DNA from: an uncultured Chloroflexota bacterium | Lineage (GTDB): Bacteria > Chloroflexota > Dehalococcoidia > Lucifugimonadales > UBA1127 | Assembly (NCBI GenBank): GCA_913045315.1 | Contig: CAJWQJ010000005.1 | Location: 34,019 to 98,018 of the forward strand | DNA: 64,000 nucleotides | Reading direction: 5' to 3' | Shown: in pieces, positions 9,618-19,568 of the stretch | How the letters are laid out: each line of letters opens with the position of its first letter | Numbering within the stretch: the stretch's first letter is position 1 | Notes under the pieces: model-generated | Told to the model about the DNA's origin: nothing | The model's input: the letters and a program-made list of their open reading frames with translations, nothing else | The model's database searches: none | Translations under genes and position numbers: made by a program

Positions 9618-10871
9618 TCAACACTTAAGGGCATTAGAGCTTTTAGAAAGAAGATTAGCAGATTGCCATTGTAAAAGTAGCAACATTAATTTTGGCCACA
9701 ACCTTAATGGCAAGTTGCGAAGACCTCCCCACACAATTTTAGGGGTAAAAAGATTAGAAAAAAGAATCGTAGGAAAATCAATATCACCATATTCAGATGC
9801 TACATTTCGAATTTCATCATTAGTAAATAAATTTAAAAAGCTTTCTATTTCATGATTAGAAAACTTCATAAGAATTTCCCTTAACGCAGCACCTAGTAAT
9901 AGTTGTTGTCCTATTTTCCTTTTCCAAATTTTTTCATATTCCAATAGTTTTTTGCGTGAAATATCTTCTTTTTTAAGCGCATCATTTGCAACATTACCAG
10001 CAATCTCACCTGCCAATAAGCTTGTATAGATTCCTCCACCCGAAGTAGATTTAACTTGACCAGCAACATCACCAGCAAGCATTGATTTTGATGACGTGAA
10101 ATTCCTTCGAACTTTTATTGGAATCACTCCTCCTTGCAATTTAAGGAATTGTGCCGCCCTAAGATGTTTATGTCTATCAATCAGTTTTCCTAATAAATGT
10201 TTTGGTGAGATTCTTGAATTTGACGATCCAATTCCTAATCGTGAAATTCCTTCTTGGGCTGGAATCAGCCATCCAAACCATCCAGGAGCCAAATCTGAAT
10301 CAACAAATACTTCTACCATATCTCGTCTTAAGGATGTATTTGCAATTTCTCCACCTGTAGCAAGGATAACGTCTTCCATAGAACCAAAATCTACGTTATG
10401 CGAAATCATTGATTTTGAACCATCTGCCCTTATAACGATTGAAGAGTATATTGTCATTTCTTTATTTTTACGTCTAACCGCTATTTTTACCCCTTTATCA
10501 TTCTCTTCAATTGATAAAACTCTAGTCTCAAGCATTAAATCAGCACCTAAGTCTTGAGCACTATCGGATAATAATAAATCAAATTTTTGACGATCAATAA
10601 CTAAAGCGTATTCTTTATCTCCACCTAATACTATTTGTCTGTCAAATGGAGTATGTACTATAGCACCAGAAATTTGATTTAATACTATTTTCTTTTTGTC
10701 AATTCCAGCATGATCTAGGGTCCTTGTAGTTACCAATCCAGCACAATGGACTGGATTGCCAATCGTCTTATGTTCTTCAATTAACGCAACTTTAAAACCC
10801 GATTTTGCTACTTGTTGAGCCGTCATAGAACCTGCTGGTCCAGATCCAACAACTACCACGTCATATTTCAT
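9618..10871 (-). CDS. Geranylgeranyl reductase family FAD-dependent oxidoreductase
   Basis: YDVVVVGSGPAGSMTAQQVAKSG; GNPVHCAGLVTTRTL; GDVAGQVKSTSGGGIYTSLLAG. Confidence 0.88.
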   Translation of the reverse strand: MKYDVVVVGSGPAGSMTAQQVAKSGFKVALIEEHKTIGNPVHCAGLVTTRTLDHAGIDKKKIVLNQISGAIVHTPFDRQIVLGGDKEYALVIDRQKFDLLLSDSAQDLGADLMLETRVLSIEENDKGVKIAVRRKNKEMTIYSSIVIRADGSKSMISHNVDFGSMEDVILATGGEIANTSLRRDMVEVFVDSDLAPGWFGWLIPAQEGISRLGIGSSNSRISPKHLLGKLIDRHKHLRAAQFLKLQGGVIPIKVRRNFTSSKSMLAGDVAGQVKSTSGGGIYTSLLAGEIAGNVANDALKKEDISRKKLLEYEKIWKRKIGQQLLLGAALREILMKFSNHEIESFLNLFTNDEIRNVASEYGDIDFPTILFSNLFTPKIVWGGLRNLPLRLWPKLMLLLLQWQSANLLSKSSNALKC

Positions 10872-10903
10872 CTTTTCTATCCGTATAAAGAATTAACGAT
10901 GCC

Positions 10904-10953
10904 GATAATGTTTGTATTGTTAATTAAGATGATGACCAATCCAAACATTATCA
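10904..10953. repeat. Inverted repeat between divergent genes
   Basis: GATAATGTTTG (10904-10914) / CAAACATTATC (10943-10953), perfect 11-bp arms. Confidence 0.6.
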
Positions 10954-10996
10954 TTATAATTTTTCAGTGAGAACAAAGAAAGTCTGGTATATGAAG

Positions 10997-11737
10997 ATTT
11001 TAAATCCAACTTTATCGATAATTATTCCTGCATACAATGAAGAAAATAGAATTCTTCCAACTTTAGAATCATATTATAATTATTTTACCAAAATAAACCC
11101 TAAAGATAATTTAGAAATTATAGTTGTTCTGAATGGTTGTACTGACGCAACACTCGAAGTTGTAAAAAAATTCGCATATACAAATAAGGGAGTACGCTGG
11201 CTTGAGTATCACGAAATACTTGGAAAAGGGGGTGCAATAATCGAAGGATTGAAAAATTCTTTTGGTGAACATATAGCTATTGTTGACGCTGATAACATGA
11301 TAGTAGCAGAAGAAACATCAAAATTAATTGATCAATTAAGCAACAATAATGATATCTGCATAGGATGGAGAAAATTCCACTCTAAAAAACAACCAGTAGT
11401 GAGAAAAATTGCAAGTTTCTTAGTCCGAAAATGGACTAAGTGGATAATAAGGGTGCCATTTCATGATACTCAATGTGGAGCGAAAGCCATCACAAAAGAA
11501 TCTAATTCCCATATACTTCCTCATTTAACTGAAACTGGATGGACATTGGATATTCAAATGTTGGTTATAGGAATAAATTTAAACAAGAAAATTACAGAAG
11601 TAGAATTAAAATGGGAACACAAAATCGAAAATTCTAAATTAAGTTTATTTAGAGGTGCTTTTGAGTTATTGGCAACAACAATTAGACTGGGATTAAAGAG
11701 ATCCAAATATAAAAAATTAATTCATAAAGATCCTTGA
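10997..11737 (+). CDS. Glycosyltransferase family 2, dolichyl-phosphate glucosyltransferase-like
   Basis: LSIIIPAYNEENRILPTL, DADN, HDTQCGAKAI motifs; internal ATG at 10991 or the upstream ATG at 10967 are alternative starts, so start approximate. Confidence 0.78.
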   Translation: MLNPTLSIIIPAYNEENRILPTLESYYNYFTKINPKDNLEIIVVLNGCTDATLEVVKKFAYTNKGVRWLEYHEILGKGGAIIEGLKNSFGEHIAIVDADNMIVAEETSKLIDQLSNNNDICIGWRKFHSKKQPVVRKIASFLVRKWTKWIIRVPFHDTQCGAKAITKESNSHILPHLTETGWTLDIQMLVIGINLNKKITEVELKWEHKIENSKLSLFRGAFELLATTIRLGLKRSKYKKLIHKDP

Positions 11738-12453
11738 ATGAATTTTTTGAACCTTAAGAAAACCATTAACTTCATAGCTTCCAAAATTATAGAAAAATTA
11801 AATTTTGAAACTCCGCGAACCCTATCATTAAACAATATTGGATACTCAATTACATCTAAGTTTAAATATTGGCAATGATATGCCATCTCAATCTGAAAAG
11901 AAAATCCCTTTGAATAAAATTTTTGCATTGGTATTTTTTTTAAAACCTCAGATTTATAGGCTTTAAATCCAGAAGTAATATCAATAGGTTTAAGTCCCAA
12001 AAATCGCTTGGTAATAAAATTTCCACAAGAACTTATTATTTTTCTTGTCAAATTCCAATCAGAATCTACTTTACCATCTTGAACGTATCTAGAACCAACT
12101 ACAACATCACACTCTGACAAGATTTTTAACATTTTAGGAATTGCTTCTGGTGGATGGGAAAGATCAGCATCCATTTGAATAATATAATCTACTGCTTGAT
12201 TACAAGCATACCCTAATCCACATATATAAGCTGATCCCATCCCTAATTTCTTTTCACGTTTTATCACATTGATTTCAAGGCCTATTGAATCACCTGTTTC
12301 CTTGGCAACATATGCTGTGCCATCAGGTGATAAATCATCAACAATTACCACTTTCAATTCATATAAATCAAGATCGGCTAATCTTCTAAGTAGCTCAGGA
12401 ATATTTCCGACTTCGTTATACGTAGGAACAACAATAACAACTTTGTTACACAT
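11722..12453 (-). CDS. Polyprenol-phosphate mannosyltransferase-like GT2 (DPM1-type)
   Basis: VVIVVPTYNEVGNIPELL, VDDLSPDGTA, QMDADLSHPPE, DITSGFKAY, FQIEMAYH. Confidence 0.88.
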   Translation of the reverse strand: MCNKVVIVVPTYNEVGNIPELLRRLADLDLYELKVVIVDDLSPDGTAYVAKETGDSIGLEINVIKREKKLGMGSAYICGLGYACNQAVDYIIQMDADLSHPPEAIPKMLKILSECDVVVGSRYVQDGKVDSDWNLTRKIISSCGNFITKRFLGLKPIDITSGFKAYKSEVLKKIPMQKFYSKGFSFQIEMAYHCQYLNLDVIEYPILFNDRVRGVSKFNFSIILEAMKLMVFLRFKKFIQGSL

Positions 12454-12542
12454 TATCAGTTTGCCCGTTTTTTGTGAAAGAATGAACTGCAGTATACAAT
12501 AAACTCGTATATATTTAGATTAATTAATCAGTTGAGGAAATA

Positions 12543-13448
12543 ATGGACTTAGGTCAATTAGAGGCATTTCTTGAGGTTGCAAGACATGGTAGATTCCACA
12601 AAGCTGCTGAAGAGCTTTATTTGACACAACCTTCTTTGAGTGCTCGAATTCAAAAACTTGAAATAGATTTAAATGTAGTCTTGTTTCATAGAACTGCAAG
12701 AGGGGTACGATTAACAGAACCTGGACGCCTTCTGTTACCTTACGCACAACGCGTACTTACTGCAGTTTCTCAAGCAAGAGAAACTCTTCATGCCGCAGAA
12801 CAATTAAAGGGTGGCAGTCTTAGGATTGGAACTGCAAGAACCGTCGGAGCATACGTGCTTCCATCAATTCTAGAAGAATTCCATAAAAATCATCCTATGG
12901 TCGATGCAAATATTCGTACTGGCAGATCATCAGAGGTCTTACAGATGGTCGTAAACGAAGAAGTGGCAATCGGGTTGGCTAGAAATCTAAGACATCCAGA
13001 TATTCTCACTTTGCCACTATATGAAGAAGAAGTAGTTCTAGTAACTCATCCAGATCATATGTACGCAAATAATGAGCACGTAAGCATTTTTGACATTGCT
13101 CGCGAACCATTAATTTTATATGATCGAGAATCTTCTTTCTTTCAATTAATTGATTCAGTATGTAGGGAAGCAAGCATCGTTCCAAACGTATCGATGGAAT
13201 TAGATAGTGTTGAAGCAACTAAAAGAATGATAGAAAGAGGCTTGGGAATTTCACTTTTGCCAATACACAGCATATCACTTGAAGTAAATGAAAATAGACT
13301 TGCAAAAGTAAAAATCAAACACGATCAAGAAGTAACCGTACCAACTGCAATCTTAATAAGAGATTCAGCCCCTTATAGCCCGGCAGTACTTGCTTTCATC
13401 GATATACTACGCGATATATATAATACCAATATCAAGTTAAATGGATAG
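12543..13448 (+). CDS. LysR family transcriptional regulator
   Basis: N-terminal HTH LEAFLEVARHGRFHKAAEELYLTQPSLSARIQKLE. Confidence 0.93.
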   Translation: MDLGQLEAFLEVARHGRFHKAAEELYLTQPSLSARIQKLEIDLNVVLFHRTARGVRLTEPGRLLLPYAQRVLTAVSQARETLHAAEQLKGGSLRIGTARTVGAYVLPSILEEFHKNHPMVDANIRTGRSSEVLQMVVNEEVAIGLARNLRHPDILTLPLYEEEVVLVTHPDHMYANNEHVSIFDIAREPLILYDRESSFFQLIDSVCREASIVPNVSMELDSVEATKRMIERGLGISLLPIHSISLEVNENRLAKVKIKHDQEVTVPTAILIRDSAPYSPAVLAFIDILRDIYNTNIKLNG

Positions 13449-13561
13449 CTAACAGATTTCATAGGAAATCTTAAACAACATGCATCGAATTAACACGAAA
13501 AGCTATATGTTTAAAATTAAATCTTCTTTAAGTATTAAGAAAATTAATATTCTTTATTGGT

Positions 13562-14545
13562 TCAAGAAAGTTCTTTAACCATATTCAGAAAAGCTGTGGT
13601 AACTTTTTCCCAATCTCCTACTACTCCAAAATTGGCAGCTTTGAATATATTTGCCTCTTCATCACGATTTATCGCTATAACATTTTTTACGGCTGACATG
13701 CCAGCTAAATGTTGACTTGCTCCAGAAATAGCTATCGCAAAATAAGTATCTGCAGAAACGGTTTTTCCTGTAAGTCCTACCTGATGTGCATATGGAATCC
13801 AGCCAGCATCGCAAGCAGCCCTTGAAGCTCCTAATGCTCCACCTAATTGTGTTGCAAGTTCCTGTAGTATATCAAACGGTTCAGGTCCCCCTAAACCTCT
13901 TCCACCACTCACAACAATTCCAGCATCTTCTAGACGAATCCCTTCAGATTCAACCTTCTGTCGATCAACTAAATTTATTCTACTAGTTAAATCTCCAGCA
14001 CTATCAGTAAGATCAATTACTTCCCCAGAACGAGAACTATCTTCAATAGCAGCATCATAAGACTTAGCTTTAATCACTGCTACTCCAAAATCACCAGTAA
14101 ATGTTACTCGTGCAACTGAGGCACCTCCATAAACAGGGCGCTCTAACACTACTGAGTCTCCATCAATTTCAACACTCGTGCAATCTTGAGCAAACCCAGA
14201 ATTGACTCGAAAAGCTAGTCGAGGAGCAGTATCTCTAGCAATAAGAGTTCGTCCAAAAAGAACTACTTTTGGTGAAGTGTTACCAATTACAGCTTCATAA
14301 GCTTTAACTAGGGAGTCTGAATTTATTTCATTAAACACTGGAGAGGTAATGGTATATACCTTGGAAGCTCCCAAAGATATAATTTTTTGAGGAAGTGAAC
14401 CAGAATCAGAAGAACACAATGCAGCTAAAACTTCTCCTCCGGATTGCTTCGCTAATCCATTTGCAGCAGTGAGAATTTCAGCAGCAGTGGAATCTAGTGA
14501 ACCCTCAGCATGATCAATCATTACTAATATATCATTATTTGCCAT
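13562..14545 (-). CDS. etfA: Electron transfer flavoprotein alpha subunit
   Basis: GGRGLGGPEPFDILQELATQLGGALGASRAACDAGWIPYAHQVGLTGKTVSADTYFAIAISGASQHLAGM. Confidence 0.95.
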   Translation of the reverse strand: MANNDILVMIDHAEGSLDSTAAEILTAANGLAKQSGGEVLAALCSSDSGSLPQKIISLGASKVYTITSPVFNEINSDSLVKAYEAVIGNTSPKVVLFGRTLIARDTAPRLAFRVNSGFAQDCTSVEIDGDSVVLERPVYGGASVARVTFTGDFGVAVIKAKSYDAAIEDSSRSGEVIDLTDSAGDLTSRINLVDRQKVESEGIRLEDAGIVVSGGRGLGGPEPFDILQELATQLGGALGASRAACDAGWIPYAHQVGLTGKTVSADTYFAIAISGASQHLAGMSAVKNVIAINRDEEANIFKAANFGVVGDWEKVTTAFLNMVKELS

Positions 14546-14600
14546 ATAGTTTACTCCTAGAATTATTTAAGGATTTAGATTTATTTTTTAAGTTTAAATT

Positions 14601-15398
14601 TTATATTATCTTTGCTTCTCTAAGTTTTAAGGCAAGATTTCTACCTTTTTCTTCATCATCATCACCGTCAATATATTCACATTCGGTTTCAGTTACTGGA
14701 ACAAAAATTTCTTTTATCTCAACTTTTGCCTGAACAGCATTTTCATCCAGCCCTAAGTCAGAAAGGCTCCAAACAGTTGGTTGCTTCTTAGAAGCAGCCA
14801 TAATTCCTCTGAGATTTGGGTATCTAGGTTGACCAATTTCATTACTTACTGTAACCAAAGCTGGTAGAGATACCTCAACTGTTTCATTACCATCATCCAT
14901 TACACGAGCAACAGAAGCACTCGAATCATTTACAGTCAAACCCATTGCCATAGTAACCGGAGGAATATCAAGTATTTCCGCAACACCTAGAGGAACCGTA
15001 GCTTGATCATAGTCACTTGCTTGTCTACCACAAAGAATAAGATCAAAGTCTCCTGCCTTTTTTATTGCGGCCGAAAGAACCTGAGCTGTTCCATATGCAT
15101 CAAGTCCAATTATTGAAGGATCGTCTACAAGAATTAATTCATCCGACCCCATTGATAATGTTTTCTTAATAACATCCATTACGAAACCACTACCTGCAGA
15201 AAGAACAGTAACAGTCCCACCTACAGCTTCCTTAATCTTTAACGCTGCTTCAACAGCATTTTCATCATAACCATTTACGACAGGTGGAACATTCCCTGGT
15301 GCTTCCATTCGCTTTGCATCATTGTCAATCTTCAATGCTCCAGCAGGAGTTTCAGGATCAAGGACTTGCTTCGCGGTTACAAGTATATTAATAGGCAT
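14601..15398 (-). CDS. etfB: Electron transfer flavoprotein beta subunit
   Basis: MPINILVTAKQVLDPETP..., DLILCGRQASDYDQATVP; start likely at the second Met. Confidence 0.93.
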   Translation of the reverse strand: MPINILVTAKQVLDPETPAGALKIDNDAKRMEAPGNVPPVVNGYDENAVEAALKIKEAVGGTVTVLSAGSGFVMDVIKKTLSMGSDELILVDDPSIIGLDAYGTAQVLSAAIKKAGDFDLILCGRQASDYDQATVPLGVAEILDIPPVTMAMGLTVNDSSASVARVMDDGNETVEVSLPALVTVSNEIGQPRYPNLRGIMAASKKQPTVWSLSDLGLDENAVQAKVEIKEIFVPVTETECEYIDGDDDEEKGRNLALKLREAKII

Positions 15399-15516
15399 CA
15401 AACCCTCCAATTATTGGTAATCTAAAATTATACACATCAGGAATATTATTATCCGCATCTCTATACCCTGATCATGCTATTCTATAATTTTATTTGCTAA
15501 TTGATCAACATGCCAC

Positions 15517-16650
15517 ATGAAAAGAGGCAATATGAGGATACAAAAAAAATTATTATTATTTCGAATGTTTATAGTTCTTTGTCTTTTTCTTAGTGTAAAT
15601 ACTCACGAAAAATTTATTCAAACAGCTGTTAATAGAATTTTAGGAAATCATTCATTCTCATTGTTTAATTATCATGTTAAATACTTACCAAATAAAGCTT
15701 GGAATCTCATCACTAGGATAAATTCTGACACCAATTATGAAACTTTTGTAATTACAAATTATTTCAGTTCTAGGGCAAGTTTGAATAACAACATTAAAAA
15801 ACAACGTCTTGCTGCAGAAATTAAACTCAAATCCATTATTGAATATGAATTGGTTAATCAAAATCTAGGAATTGGGGATTCAGAAACACTTTTCCCACCA
15901 TTATTTGTAAACTTAAAATCTCCACCACAATTATTGGTTGTTTCTCCAAGGGATAACATTAAAATCATTGCTAAGAAATTAATTAATCCAATATATGATA
16001 TATCTGAAATTGAATCACTCGAACGTTTGATTGAAAAGGAAACAAGTGCTTCAGTTTTAATTGTAAATTTAGGGGGTATAGCAACTTACCCTCCACTAAT
16101 AGCAGACAATGAATCATTAATTTTTACAATGGAAACTATAGCCCATGAATGGTTTCATCATTATTGGTTTTTTAAACCGCTAGGCTTCAATTACTTCAAA
16201 TCATCCGAAATGACAATTTTAAATGAAACGGCAGCAGAAATCGTTGGTTCTGAAATTGCCAAGCTTGCATATGATAAATTAGAAATTAAACAAGATTCAA
16301 ATATTATAAAAGCATCGGAAAAAACAAAATTTAATTTTAATGATGAGATGAGAGCAACTCGAACAGAACTAGACAAATTACTAAGACAAAATGAAATCAA
16401 TAAAGCTGAATTATACTTAGAAAATCGAACATTGGCATTCCAAGAATCAGGGTTTAATATTAGAAAACTAAATCAAGCATATTTTGCATTTTATGGAACA
16501 TATGGGCAAAATCCAGCATCATCTACAACAATAACAGATGAGTTACAGTTACTAAGAAAAAAATCAAAGAATTTAGCAGATTTTATTAATACAGTATCTC
16601 GTTTTGGGAATTATAATGATTTCCTTTCCCATATCACAACAATAAGGTAA
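15517..16650 (+). CDS. Putative membrane-anchored zinc metalloprotease (HExxH)
   Basis: ETIAHEWFHHYWFFKPLG with downstream NETAAEIVG; N-terminal hydrophobic segment. Confidence 0.6.
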   Translation: MKRGNMRIQKKLLLFRMFIVLCLFLSVNTHEKFIQTAVNRILGNHSFSLFNYHVKYLPNKAWNLITRINSDTNYETFVITNYFSSRASLNNNIKKQRLAAEIKLKSIIEYELVNQNLGIGDSETLFPPLFVNLKSPPQLLVVSPRDNIKIIAKKLINPIYDISEIESLERLIEKETSASVLIVNLGGIATYPPLIADNESLIFTMETIAHEWFHHYWFFKPLGFNYFKSSEMTILNETAAEIVGSEIAKLAYDKLEIKQDSNIIKASEKTKFNFNDEMRATRTELDKLLRQNEINKAELYLENRTLAFQESGFNIRKLNQAYFAFYGTYGQNPASSTTITDELQLLRKKSKNLADFINTVSRFGNYNDFLSHITTIR

Positions 16651-16676
16651 AAGATAGAAACAACTATTTTAAAAAT

Positions 16677-17288
16677 ATGAATAAAAACATTAAAAATTTA
16701 CAATTATATATATTATTCCCATCGTTAATAATCTTTTTTTTACTAGCTTTCATAAATAGCGAAGATGGAACAATGTATTTTGATCAAAATATAAGAAATT
16801 TTGCACTAGGTATTTCTAATACAAACATCAAAGATTTAATGCAAATTATTTCCCTTCCAGGTACACTCTACGGAATATTGATAACATCATTAACTTTATC
16901 AATATTCGCTTATTTCCGATTAAACCTAAAATCTTCTCTATTACCCCTTTTGATAGTTCCATTAGTGGCAATGAACGAAACTATCAAACCACTGATAGGA
17001 CGACCACGTCCGGGTGATGCTTCAAGTTTTGGTTTTCCTAGCAGTCATGCATTCGAAACTATTTTAGTTATGGGATTAATTTGGTTTATTTTTGTCAACA
17101 ATAATTCCAAGGAAAGCTCAAAACGAATTCTTCTAGGCATTATGCTTTTATGGAGCACAGCAGTGGGGATTTCAAGAATATATCTAGACAGGCATTGGTT
17201 TACAGACATTATTGGAGGATACGCATTAGGAATTATAATTTTATGCTTAACATTCTTCTTAGTAAACAGGATAAAAAGTAATAATTAA
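16677..17288 (+). CDS. PAP2 superfamily phosphatase
   Basis: KPLIGRPRPGD, PSSHAFE, SRIYLDRHWFTDIIGGYALG. Confidence 0.88.
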   Translation: MNKNIKNLQLYILFPSLIIFFLLAFINSEDGTMYFDQNIRNFALGISNTNIKDLMQIISLPGTLYGILITSLTLSIFAYFRLNLKSSLLPLLIVPLVAMNETIKPLIGRPRPGDASSFGFPSSHAFETILVMGLIWFIFVNNNSKESSKRILLGIMLLWSTAVGISRIYLDRHWFTDIIGGYALGIIILCLTFFLVNRIKSNN

Positions 17289-17776
17289 TCAGGATCCTCG
17301 TTTAAAGATAGATAATCCCCTTCATGGTACAACAAAGGCCAACCATCCTGCCCTTCAGCATATACAACTGTCCCAAGAAACAATGTATGGTCACCAACCT
17401 CATAAGCCTCTGTAACTTCACAATCCATAAAGGTTAAAGCTCCATCCAGTATGCCAATACCATTATCTGACTTCCGAATCTCACCTGGTAAAGCATCTCC
17501 TCTATTTTCTGGCTTCATAGCATAGAATTCAGCCCAATCCGTCTGGTCATCAGAAAGTATGTTTACTCCAAATCTCTTGTTAGTGGTAATGAAAGAATTA
17601 GACTGACGATCAATACCTACAGAAATTATTACCATGGGAGGGTCATTTGAAACTGACAAAACAGCATTTGCAGTCATCCCATGAACATTATTCTCATGAT
17701 CATTAGATGTAATAACTGTTACTCCAGTAGGAAATTTACTCCATGCTGATCGAAAGAGTTCTGAATTGACTTCCAC
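17285..17776 (-). CDS. Flavin reductase family protein
   Basis: SKFPTGVTVITS...GMTANAVLSVSNDPPMVIISV. Confidence 0.88.
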   Translation of the reverse strand: MEVNSELFRSAWSKFPTGVTVITSNDHENNVHGMTANAVLSVSNDPPMVIISVGIDRQSNSFITTNKRFGVNILSDDQTDWAEFYAMKPENRGDALPGEIRKSDNGIGILDGALTFMDCEVTEAYEVGDHTLFLGTVVYAEGQDGWPLLYHEGDYLSLNEDPD

Positions 17777-17902
17777 AGTAAACCTCCAATAATCTCTAAC
17801 TTAAGCTTATGGTTAATTATAACTTTCAATAATTAATTGACAATAAGCCAGAAGTAAGAATTATAAATCAATCAATGCTTACCCTGAACAGGTGCACTAT
17901 AA

Positions 17903-18643
17903 ATGGTAAAGCCTAAAAAATTAGCATTTTCATCTAATCACTCAAAACAAGCCGAAGCAATGGAAACTGCCACAATAGAGCGTGTCGAACTTTTTAATCA
18001 AGGTTCTAATTACACATTTTTGGCAACATTATCTAATTCAGATACAAAAATACATGCGATTTACAAGCCAAGAAATGGAGAAATTCCTTTGTATGACTTT
18101 CCTGAAGGTACTTTGTATAAAAGAGAACGAGCAGCGTATCTTCTTTCGCAAATGCTTGGATGGAAATTTATTCCAGCAACAATAATCAAAGAAGGTCCGT
18201 ATGGGATAGGATCTCTTCAGTATTATATTAATCATGATCCTTCAGAACATTATTTAAGCATGATGGAAACTCACGAGATTGAATTTGCAATTATATGTAT
18301 CTTCGATTGGATTTGTAACAATGCTGATAGAAAATCTGGACACATTATCTTTGGTAACGATGGAAATATATGGGGAATAGACCAAGGATTAACATTCAAT
18401 AAAGATTATAAACTGCGCACAGTAATATGGTATGAATCTGAAGAAAAAATTCCTGAATTTATTATTGCGAAATTATCAAAATTACAAAATCAACTCTCAG
18501 GAAAAGGCATCATGGCTAAAGAAATTCAAGAATTATTGACAAAGGATGAATTAATTGCAACGATTCAACGAATACATGAAATAATTAGACAAGGAACTTT
18601 CCCAGATATAAGGTTCGGACGAGCTCCTTGGCCTATAATATGA
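17903..18643 (+). CDS. SCO1664 family protein (PI3/4-kinase-like)
   Basis: IYKPRNGEIPLYDFPEGTLYKRERAAYLLSQMLGWKFIPATII; FDWICNNADRKSGHII; WGIDQGLTF. Confidence 0.78.
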   Translation: MVKPKKLAFSSNHSKQAEAMETATIERVELFNQGSNYTFLATLSNSDTKIHAIYKPRNGEIPLYDFPEGTLYKRERAAYLLSQMLGWKFIPATIIKEGPYGIGSLQYYINHDPSEHYLSMMETHEIEFAIICIFDWICNNADRKSGHIIFGNDGNIWGIDQGLTFNKDYKLRTVIWYESEEKIPEFIIAKLSKLQNQLSGKGIMAKEIQELLTKDELIATIQRIHEIIRQGTFPDIRFGRAPWPII

Positions 18644-18667
18644 GCTAAAATTCAATGGAGATAAATA

Positions 18668-19549
18668 ATGGAAATTGGATCATATTCAATACATGAACCC
18701 ATTACTCAGCTACATAAACCGCACCTTATATCCGTTCTTTATCCTTGGATTGATGCTGGATCGTCTGCAACACTTGCTCTTAATAGGATGAGATCTCGTT
18801 TTACTTCAAGCCCAATTGCAGAATTAGAAAATCCTAGTCGCTTTTTCGACATGACCAGATACAGACCCAGCACAGAATGGAAAGGCAAAGAACGCAAAAT
18901 AGTTCTTTCCAATACCAAGTTTTGGTATGGAAAATTAGAGGGTCAACCCGACATGCTTTTCTGCCAGTTACTTGAACCTCATATGATGTCCGAAGAATAT
19001 GCCACTTCTTTTATAGAAGTCTTAAAATATTTTGATGTACAACGACATATTCGAATCGGTGCGATGTTAGACACTGTTCCCCATACAAGACCTTTAAGAC
19101 TTACTGGGAATATCGACCCTAAATACAATGAATTGCTCGGCAATATTCTTTCTCCTCAAAGAAGTGTCTATGAGGGACCAACAAGTATTACTATGGCATT
19201 ACTTACCGAAGAACAAAAAAAACTAGGTGTTGAAACAATGAGCTTCATGCTACATCTTCCACAATATCTTGACCTAGAAAAAGACTTTAGCGGGGCATCA
19301 AAACTCATAGAAGCTTTAAGTGTTCTTTACGGAATGCCAACTGAATGTCCTGAAACATCAAGAGGCAGACATCAATATGATCAAATAACAAAACAACTTT
19401 CCTTAGAAACAAACACAGACTTAAAAAAAATTGTTCTGCGATTGGAAGAAATGTTTGATGAAAATCAGGAAAATAATTCAGAAACAGATGAATCACTTCC
19501 GCTTTCTCCTGAAATTGAGCAATTTATAAAAGATCTTGAAGCAGATTAA
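18668..19549 (+). CDS. PAC2 family protein
   Basis: PWIDAGSSATLALNRM; FFDMTRYRPSTEWKGKERKI; recognised by family resemblance. Confidence 0.75.
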   Translation: MEIGSYSIHEPITQLHKPHLISVLYPWIDAGSSATLALNRMRSRFTSSPIAELENPSRFFDMTRYRPSTEWKGKERKIVLSNTKFWYGKLEGQPDMLFCQLLEPHMMSEEYATSFIEVLKYFDVQRHIRIGAMLDTVPHTRPLRLTGNIDPKYNELLGNILSPQRSVYEGPTSITMALLTEEQKKLGVETMSFMLHLPQYLDLEKDFSGASKLIEALSVLYGMPTECPETSRGRHQYDQITKQLSLETNTDLKKIVLRLEEMFDENQENNSETDESLPLSPEIEQFIKDLEAD

Positions 19550-19568
19550 TATAAGGATAATTTAAATT

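Noticed and set aside
7594-12453. Short tail-to-tail gene overlaps (7594-7605, 11722-11737) as unusual regulation
   Set aside because: Common in compact streamlined genomes; no extra signal.
13449-13561. AGATTTCATAGGAAATCT hairpin after the LysR gene as a terminator
   Set aside because: Only a 7-bp stem and no U tract; too weak to list.
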